Shown here in pieces: positions 6,232 to 10,435 of a stretch of DNA of 10,435 nucleotides (the first letter of the stretch is position 1; each line of letters opens with the position of its first letter). Location of the stretch: the NCBI GenBank assembly GCA_964370235.1, contig CAYJIL010000079.1:1-10435 (forward strand), read 5' to 3'. The stretch comes from CAYJIL01 sp964370235 (GTDB lineage Bacteria > Bacteroidota > Bacteroidia > Bacteroidales > Rikenellaceae). Below the pieces are notes generated by a model, which was not told where the DNA came from, ran no database searches, and worked only from the letters and a program-made list of their open reading frames with translations. A program made the position numbers and the translations under genes.

Positions 6232-7275
6232 ATGGCACATCAAGTAATTGAATCGGTAATTAATTTTAGCCAAGGGCGCTGTGGCACTACCATCGAACGC
6301 ATTGCTCAGGCAATTGTGTCGACTCCCGGTGCTAGCTTGCTTGCTGTCGACCCCGGTTATGGTGCTAACCGCACTGTTTACACCTTTATAGGCTCGCCAC
6401 AGGCTGTTTGCCAAGCAGCATTCGAGGCAATTAAATGTGCAACCGAGCTTATCGACATGCGCCAACACACTGGTAGCCACCCCCGAATAGGTGCAGCCGA
6501 TGTTGTGCCCCTCATCCCAATCGAGGGTATTTCGCTGGCACAAGTAGCCCATCTAGCACACGAATTATCGCAGCGCTTAGCTAGCGAGCTAGGGCTCGCT
6601 GTATATTGTTATGAGGCGGCAGCTACTGCCCCACATCGTGCCAACCTTGCAATGTGCCGAATGGGCGAGTATGAGGGAATTGAGAATAAATTGAGCGATG
6701 CCCTTTGGAAGCCCGACTACGGAGCATGTGAGTTTTCGCTCACCCACCAAAAGAGTGGTATTTCGGTAGTGGGTGCTCGTGACTATTTGGTGGCAGTTAA
6801 TTTTAATTTACCCACTAGCGATGTGCAGCTAGCCAAGCGAATAGCTGCAAAACTACGCCATAGTGGAAGTGTCGTTAATGGCAAAAGAGAGCATGGCTTG
6901 CTCAAGGGGGTAAAGGCAATTGGTTGGTATATCGACGAGTATGGCTTTGCACAGGTTTCGGTTAATATCACCGACATAAACATTGCACCCTTGTGGCTTG
7001 TTTACCATACCGTATGTTCGCTAGCAGCTATGCATAGAACAAGTGTTACGGGTACCGAAATCATTGGGCTAATCCCACGCTCAGTAGCACTTTCGGCAGC
7101 CAAGGGTATGGGCATTGTGGCTAGTGACGACTACTCTGCTATCGAGCAACTAGCAGACAAAATGGGAATGCATCAAATAGCGCCTTTCTTGGTAGAGGAG
7201 CGCATTATAGAATATGTTAAACCAATAAAAGAGTATTATTATGGAAGAGAAAGTATTAGAGATTCTAAAGAGTAA
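6232..7275 (+). CDS. ftcD: Glutamate formimidoyltransferase
   Basis: A 347-residue enzyme that transfers the formimino group of formiminoglutamate to tetrahydrofolate, the last step of one histidine degradation route. It is the stand-alone transferase: the N- and C-subdomains of the formiminotransferase fold are present, but no cyclodeaminase domain follows. Motifs: VINFSQGR (9-16, usually PNFSEGR), GANRTVYTFIG (44-54), ELIDMRQHTGSHPRIGAADVVPLIPI (72-97, where H83 matches the catalytic His82 of mammalian FTCD), GEYEGI, VGARDYLVAVNFNL, GWYIDEYGFAQVSVNI and the C-terminal ERIIEY. The Glu-to-Gln change at residue 14 is a mild oddity. It starts 3 nt after the lipoprotein gene. Its last 35 nt overlap a small gene in another frame. 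No hutH, hutU or hutI is in the window. Confidence 0.96.
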   Translation: MAHQVIESVINFSQGRCGTTIERIAQAIVSTPGASLLAVDPGYGANRTVYTFIGSPQAVCQAAFEAIKCATELIDMRQHTGSHPRIGAADVVPLIPIEGISLAQVAHLAHELSQRLASELGLAVYCYEAAATAPHRANLAMCRMGEYEGIENKLSDALWKPDYGACEFSLTHQKSGISVVGARDYLVAVNFNLPTSDVQLAKRIAAKLRHSGSVVNGKREHGLLKGVKAIGWYIDEYGFAQVSVNITDINIAPLWLVYHTVCSLAAMHRTSVTGTEIIGLIPRSVALSAAKGMGIVASDDYSAIEQLADKMGMHQIAPFLVEERIIEYVKPIKEYYYGRESIRDSKE

Positions 7276-7411
7276 GGGCGAGCCTATGCGTCCGGGCGAG
7301 ATTGTTGAGCAAGCTGGTGTCGACAAAAAAGAGGTTGATAAAGCCATCAAATCACTTGTAAAACAAGAAAAAGTATATTCTCCTAAGCGTTGTTTCTATC
7401 AAGCTAAGTAG
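7241..7411 (+). CDS. Small winged-helix-like protein, 56 residues
   Basis: The frame starts MEEKVLEILKSKGEPMRPGE and ends SPKRCFYQAK-stop. Predicted layout: helix 1 (2-11), PMRPGEIVEQAG (15-26) as a turn plus helix 2, DKKEVDKAIKSLVKQEKV (28-45) as a likely recognition helix, then a short wing YSPKRCFYQ. This resembles small winged-helix proteins I recall from Bacteroidales genomes, where they are annotated as transcriptional regulators or hypotheticals. It overlaps the 3' end of ftcD by 35 nt in another frame, which suggests translational coupling, and it ends 11 nt before a strong terminator, so it is the last gene of the bioA operon. Codon use is like the neighbours. Whether it binds DNA, RNA or protein is unknown; a role in regulating this operon is speculation. 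Confidence 0.8.
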   Translation: MEEKVLEILKSKGEPMRPGEIVEQAGVDKKEVDKAIKSLVKQEKVYSPKRCFYQAK

Positions 7412-7422
7412 TTATACAAGCA

Positions 7423-7468
7423 CACAAAAGAGGCTGTCTCGAATTAATTCGAAGCAGCCTCTTTTGTG
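7423..7468. terminator. Hairpin terminator between convergent operons
   Basis: A 14-bp perfect stem, CACAAAAGAGGCTG paired with CAGCCTCTTTTGTG, is separated by a 3/3 internal loop (TCT/AAG) from an inner 12-bp palindrome CGAATTAATTCG. It lies 11 nt after the small winged-helix gene. The T-rich 3' arm (CTTTTGTG) serves the plus strand; the symmetry allows it to end leftward transcripts from the glycosyltransferase gene too. It also forms the left end of a larger repeat element. Confidence 0.8.
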
Positions 7469-7592
7469 AGAAATTTGTATCAAAATTCAGTTTTGGGGCT
7501 TCGTGATGAGCATAAAACGGAGCGTACTGGAGTACGTGAGTATTTATGCGATTCAGGAAGTGACAAAAATGTTTTTGAGACAGTTTCTTTTT
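7426..7592. repeat. Imperfect-palindrome element, MITE-like or intergenic repeat
   Basis: The two ends are inverted copies: AAAAGAGGCTGTCTCGAA at 7426-7443 and, read on the minus strand, AAAAGAAACTGTCTCAAAA at 7592-7574, differing only by G/A transitions. Symmetry continues inward: CTTCGTGATGAGCATAAA on the left matches the reverse complement of TTTATGCGATTCAGGAAG on the right at 14 of 18 positions, converging on GTACTGGAGTAC. The left arm carries extra sequence, namely the inner half of the terminator hairpin. There is no transposase and no convincing ORF. It fills the 190-bp gap between two convergent gene sets. Interpretation as a non-autonomous mobile element is inferred; a large structured 3' region is the alternative. 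Confidence 0.5.
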
Positions 7593-7601
7593 ATGTGCTC
7601 A

Positions 7602-8663
7602 TTATTGGTATATATTAATATATTTGCTTACATACCTATCAAAGTCATATTTTCCTTCGTATGCCTTTTTTGCCATTGCACCATAGTGTGCGACCTTGTT
7701 TTTGTTGGTCAAGAAAATATTAATGGCTCGAGCAAAATCGCTTGTGTCTTTGGGCTCTATAAACACTGCGTCTTTAGTTTCGTCTAGCAGTTCATTTTGT
7801 GCTCCCGAGCTAGTAATAATTGCCTTACCCTCTTTCATAGCCTCTAGTACGGTTAAACCAAACGCCTCTTTTGCAATAGTTGGTACAACCATAACATCAA
7901 CCTTTTTGTAAAAACCATGTAGCTCGTCTATAAACCCTAGTAGTTGTATGCTATCGCCAAGATTATAGCCCTCTATTAGCCTTTCTAGCTCTTTTACATA
8001 GCTTTGTGGGCCACTTCCTGCAATTAGCACCTCAAATTTTGTACCGCTTGTTTTGCACTCGCCAAATGCCTTTATCATCTCCTTTACACCCTTTTCGGGG
8101 CTTAGACGACCAGCAAAACCAAACCTGATAACCTCGCCCGGCTTGTGTGGCTCATTATCATCGTCATAGTGCACAAAGTTAACAGCGTTGTGTATGACCT
8201 CGATTTTTGTACTGCTAACTTGTGGCGAAGAGCCTAAAAAGTAATTCTTTGCAAAATTCGATACAAATACTAGTTTATCTATGTGTTTATAAAGCCAATT
8301 ATATCGCATCGACTTTTTAGCCCTACGGCATATATGCCTAGTCATTATAACTTTGCAATCTAGCCCAAAGAGCCTCTTTGCAACTAAAACACACATTGCA
8401 TGTTTAAAGATGTGTGTATGCACTACATCAATGTCTCTATTTTTTATTATGTCTCTAATTTTGAGAATAGCACTGGGCGACAAAAAAAACTTAATGCCAA
8501 AGACACTGGGTGCAAATATAGAGAATCGCTTTTTTAGAGTGTCGCACTTGGGCATAACTACCTCTACGCCGTGCCCACGCTCCCTTAGTGCACAGCTTAG
8601 TTCATATACACACTTTTCGCCACCGCCCCACCCTTTGTTTGGTACAAACTGCAATATATTCAT
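7602..8663 (-). CDS. Glycosyltransferase family 4 (GT-B fold)
   Basis: A 353-residue cytoplasmic or membrane-associated glycosyltransferase, likely adding a sugar to lipopolysaccharide, capsule or another glycan. The N-terminal Rossmann domain opens MNILQFVPNKGWGGGEKCVYEL, with the acceptor-side glycine loop GWGGGE at 11-16. DVVHTHIFKHA follows at 79-89. The C-terminal nucleotide-sugar domain begins RFGFAGRLSPEKGVKEMIKAF (180-200). The GT4 EX7E signature is E266-AFGLTVL-E274, then EGKAIITSS. Length is normal and the protein looks intact. A longer frame reaches 8705, but I chose the ATG at 8661-8663: its first residues are the family's typical strand, and it overlaps the stop of the upstream frame (TAATG), a coupling arrangement. 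Sugar and acceptor are not predictable. Its promoter is probably the one before the upstream remnant (8915-8945). Confidence 0.92.
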   Translation of the reverse strand: MNILQFVPNKGWGGGEKCVYELSCALRERGHGVEVVMPKCDTLKKRFSIFAPSVFGIKFFLSPSAILKIRDIIKNRDIDVVHTHIFKHAMCVLVAKRLFGLDCKVIMTRHICRRAKKSMRYNWLYKHIDKLVFVSNFAKNYFLGSSPQVSSTKIEVIHNAVNFVHYDDDNEPHKPGEVIRFGFAGRLSPEKGVKEMIKAFGECKTSGTKFEVLIAGSGPQSYVKELERLIEGYNLGDSIQLLGFIDELHGFYKKVDVMVVPTIAKEAFGLTVLEAMKEGKAIITSSGAQNELLDETKDAVFIEPKDTSDFARAINIFLTNKNKVAHYGAMAKKAYEGKYDFDRYVSKYINIYQ

Positions 8664-8887
8664 TATGATCTGTTTTTCTTGTTCAATTTTTTTGCCAAAG
8701 CCCATTGGTGCTTCTCATCAAAACTTACTATTCCGCAACCATGCTCAGCAGCAATAGTTAAGGCACTATCACCACTCTTGCTACCGCATTTTAAAACAGC
8801 GTAAAAGGTTTTTAGCGATTCCAAAACTTCTCTCAAATATTTTTGGGCATTGTATAGGTTAATTGCGGCCGGTATTCTGCTGTTCAT
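8663..8887 (-). pseudogene. N-terminal remnant of a family-2 glycosyltransferase (WaaE/KdtX-like)
   Basis: A 74-residue open frame. Residues 5-27 (IPAAINLYNAQKYLREVLES and on) match the first strand and helix of GT2 enzymes (consensus like ISVVINTYNEEK-L---L-SL). Residues 31-57 follow the next GT2 segment without gaps: YAVLKCGSKSGDSALTIAAE aligns with the common DEIVVCDMHSTDATLxIAxE pattern, but the nucleotide-binding Asp after Cys is Gly here. The frame then stops at residue 74, where the family (about 250 residues) would continue to its DxD/ADE motif, so most of the catalytic domain is missing. Despite this it has a near-ideal promoter upstream and its stop overlaps the next gene's ATG (TAATG). 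It may survive as a leader for the GT4 gene, or be a small protein with a new role. A PIN-domain fragment was considered and fits less well. Confidence 0.55.
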
Positions 8888-8914
8888 ATATGTAGTAGTT
8901 GTTTATTCGTGTTA

Positions 8915-8945
8915 CAAAGGTAGGCAAAAGTTTCTACTCATCAAA
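8915..8945 (-). promoter_or_regulatory. Promoter of the glycosyltransferase pair
   Basis: On the minus strand, TTTG (8945-8942), a 19-nt spacer and TACCTTTG (8922-8915) form a near-perfect Bacteroidota promoter, the best in the window. The -7 box ends 27 nt before the ATG at 8887. It diverges from the MATE promoter. Confidence 0.8.
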
Positions 8946-8997
8946 TATAGTAATAATTAACCACTAGAGCCGGCACATAGCGTTAGCAGTATGGCTT

Positions 8998-9012
8998 ATG
9001 AATAATATTCAT
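8998..9012 (+). promoter_or_regulatory. 15-bp perfect palindrome at the MATE promoter, candidate operator
   Basis: ATGAATA-A-TATTCAT, 7-bp arms around one base, ends on the first base of the -33 TTG of the MATE promoter. Its size, AT content and placement fit a binding site for a dimeric repressor such as a MarR- or TetR-type protein, but no regulator gene is adjacent. Function is inferred from position only. Confidence 0.4.
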
Positions 9013-9041
9013 TGTTTGTCACTATTATTTAGCTATCTTTG
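9012..9041 (+). promoter_or_regulatory. MATE gene promoter
   Basis: TTG (9012-9014), a 19-nt spacer and TATCTTTG (9034-9041) match the Bacteroidota -33/-7 pattern. The -7 box ends 12 nt before the ATG at 9054, so the mRNA leader would be only about 6-8 nt. The in-frame TTG at 9039 lies inside the -7 box and so cannot be the start. Confidence 0.75.
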
Positions 9042-9053
9042 CTCTCATTGATT

Positions 9054-10382
9054 ATGGCAAGTAGAGACTTCACAAAGGGTGACGAAAGGTCACAAATTAT
9101 TGCATTTGCAGCGCCCATTTTTTTGGGCAATCTGTTTATGCAACTATATAACTATGTAGATGCCATTATAGTAGGTAGATATATTGGTAAGGTAGCGCTA
9201 GCAGCAGTTGGAGCATCGGGGCCACTCATATTTATGCTCGTGTCGCTTGTCATAGGTGTGGGTATTGGCTCTACCATTGTCATATCACAAAAGTATGGAG
9301 CAGGCGATATTAAGGGCTTGCGCTCGGCATCGGACTCGCTGTTTATCTTCTTGGCAGGTGCGGCAGTTGTTCTCACAGTTTTGGGTATATCGTTTAGTGA
9401 CGAGATACTTGCTTTTATTAAACTACCCTCAGAGGTAATTCCCCAAGCCAAAGAGTATCTTGATATATACCTTTTGAGCCTTATTTTCATGTTTGTTTTC
9501 CAGTGCCTCACCTCCATCTTGCGTGGAGTTGGCGATAGCAAAACACCGCTAATATTCTTGGGTGTTTCGACCATCATTAATATTGTTATGGACTTGGTAC
9601 TGGTGATTGTGTTTGATATGGGAATAAAGGGGGTTGCTTGGGCAAGCGTAATTTCACAAGCCATAGCCGTAATATTTGCTATTAACTATGTGAATAGACA
9701 AAACGCAATCATAAAATTCAATCCATTTAATTTGCGTTTCGATGGCGAAATATTCAAGCGACAAATAAAGCTAGGTCTACCAGCTGGGCTTCAGCAGCTC
9801 TCGCTATCGATTGGAATGCTGGCTATTCTAACTATCATAAATAGCTTTGGTACCGATGTTGTGGCAGCATATTCGGCAGCCTCAAAAATCGAAACCTTTA
9901 TTTTTGTTATCCCCATGACGCTAAATATGGCGCTTACCAATTTTGTGGGGCAAAACTATGGTGCCGCTCGCCTCGACCGCATCGATCGAGGAGTTACGGC
10001 AACAGTTCGCATTGCAATAGTGATGAGCTTTACCATCTTGTTAGTGCTATCGGCTCTTAGCCGCCCGCTGATGATGATGTTTACTAGCGATGAGAATATT
10101 ATCTTGCTTGGTTGTAATTACTTAATTGTGCTAGCGGTTGGCTACCCTATTTTTAATATAATGTATAGCTATATGGGGGCAATAAGGGGCATGGGGAATA
10201 CTATTATCCCTATGCTTATTACTTTGCTGACTCTATGGATTATTCGTGTGCCAATAGCTTCTGTGCTGTCGGGCTATATGGCAGAATTAGGTATATGGAT
10301 TGCATCGCCCATTTCGTGGGCAATAGGCTTTGTGGCTACTCTTATTGCGTATAGGTATATTCGTAAGAAAAGTCAATTGTAA
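9054..10382 (+). CDS. MATE-family multidrug/Na+ or H+ antiporter
   Basis: A 442-residue inner-membrane efflux protein with about 12 hydrophobic segments, normal for the family. It begins MASRDFTKGDERSQIIAFAAPIFLGNLFMQLYNYVDAIIVGRYIG, a typical MATE N terminus (F-L-TKG---- then P---GN--QQLYN--D---VGR). The second half repeats the theme with IKLGLPAGLQQLSLSIGM and INSFGTDVVAAYSAASKIETFIFVIPMTLNMALTNFVGQNYGA, the duplicated MATE domain with its VGQN motif. It is expected to export cationic drugs, bile-related or other toxic compounds using a Na+ or H+ gradient; the substrate cannot be read from sequence. It is a single gene, divergent from the glycosyltransferases, with its own promoter and an adjacent palindrome. 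The 53 bases after its stop show no terminator or gene that I can support. Confidence 0.95.
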   Translation: MASRDFTKGDERSQIIAFAAPIFLGNLFMQLYNYVDAIIVGRYIGKVALAAVGASGPLIFMLVSLVIGVGIGSTIVISQKYGAGDIKGLRSASDSLFIFLAGAAVVLTVLGISFSDEILAFIKLPSEVIPQAKEYLDIYLLSLIFMFVFQCLTSILRGVGDSKTPLIFLGVSTIINIVMDLVLVIVFDMGIKGVAWASVISQAIAVIFAINYVNRQNAIIKFNPFNLRFDGEIFKRQIKLGLPAGLQQLSLSIGMLAILTIINSFGTDVVAAYSAASKIETFIFVIPMTLNMALTNFVGQNYGAARLDRIDRGVTATVRIAIVMSFTILLVLSALSRPLMMMFTSDENIILLGCNYLIVLAVGYPIFNIMYSYMGAIRGMGNTIIPMLITLLTLWIIRVPIASVLSGYMAELGIWIASPISWAIGFVATLIAYRYIRKKSQL

Positions 10383-10435
10383 TACGCTACGCTGTCTTTC
10401 TTACGGTTGCAAAGGTCAATGGTAGTACACTTTAC

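Noticed and set aside
7503..7787. Plus-strand 94-residue open frame with a hydrophobic centre
   Set aside because: First third is the palindromic repeat element and the rest is antisense to the glycosyltransferase C terminus; no coding signature.
8353..8757. Plus-strand 134-residue open frame
   Set aside because: Antisense to the GT4 N terminus and the GT2 remnant; Cys/Ser/Pro-rich shadow.
8663..8887. PIN-domain toxin fragment as explanation of the 74-residue frame
   Set aside because: GDSALTIAAEHGC-IVSFDEK resembles the C-terminal half of a PIN domain, but the upstream INLYNAQKYLREVLESL is a GT2 start and the whole segment aligns to GT2 without gaps; the partner gene is also a glycosyltransferase.
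9152..9664. Minus-strand 170-residue open frame
   Set aside because: Antisense to the MATE gene, no promoter or family motif.
10405..10420. Possible leftward promoter, TGACCTTTG-like on the minus strand
   Set aside because: Deviates from TAnnTTTG at the key A, and would drive transcription antisense into the MATE gene with no leftward gene visible.
1..10435. CRISPR array, tRNA, rRNA or insertion sequence with transposase
   Set aside because: No spaced direct repeats, no cloverleaf-like T-arm sequence, and no transposase motif seen in any frame.

Overview
The window most likely comes from a member of the Bacteroidota, probably order Bacteroidales. At least four intergenic gaps carry the -7 box TAnnTTTG, in several cases with a TTG/TTTG -33 box about 19-21 nt upstream, which is the promoter type of this phylum. 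Shine-Dalgarno motifs are essentially absent. One gene encodes a lipoprotein with a long coiled coil, and there is a 56-residue winged-helix-like protein of a type I recall from Bacteroidales genomes. The genus cannot be fixed from this sequence. Most of the window is ordinary chromosomal housekeeping DNA, with a more accessory-looking stretch from about 7.4 to 9.05 kb.

Left block (minus strand, 25-2275): a promoter, panB (pantothenate/CoA synthesis), rubrerythrin (peroxide detoxification), a rho-independent terminator, then an exported M15-family zinc peptidase whose start codon lies only a few bases beyond the terminator's T tract.

Central block (plus strand, 2313-7468): two tightly packed operons. 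The first is a SpoU/TrmH-family RNA methyltransferase, a YhcH/YjgK/YiaL protein and uracil-DNA glycosylase, with gaps of 5 and 2 nt. The second has its own TATCTTTG box followed by a perfect 16-bp palindrome. It encodes BioA (biotin synthesis), a coiled-coil lipoprotein, glutamate formimidoyltransferase (histidine degradation/folate C1) and a 56-residue winged-helix-like protein whose start lies inside ftcD. It ends at a strong hairpin.

Right block (7426-10435): a roughly 165-bp imperfect-palindrome element, probably a non-autonomous mobile or intergenic repeat. It is followed by a leftward pair made of a decayed family-2 glycosyltransferase remnant overlapping (TAATG) a complete family-4 glycosyltransferase. 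A rightward MATE-family efflux gene diverges from this pair, and a 15-bp perfect palindrome touches its -33 region.

I found no clearly new multi-gene system. The observations most worth checking are a C-terminal tail on Ung ending in a possible sliding-clamp-binding hexapeptide, the two promoter palindromes (bioA and MATE), the palindromic repeat element, and the glycosyltransferase remnant that keeps a strong promoter and translational coupling.
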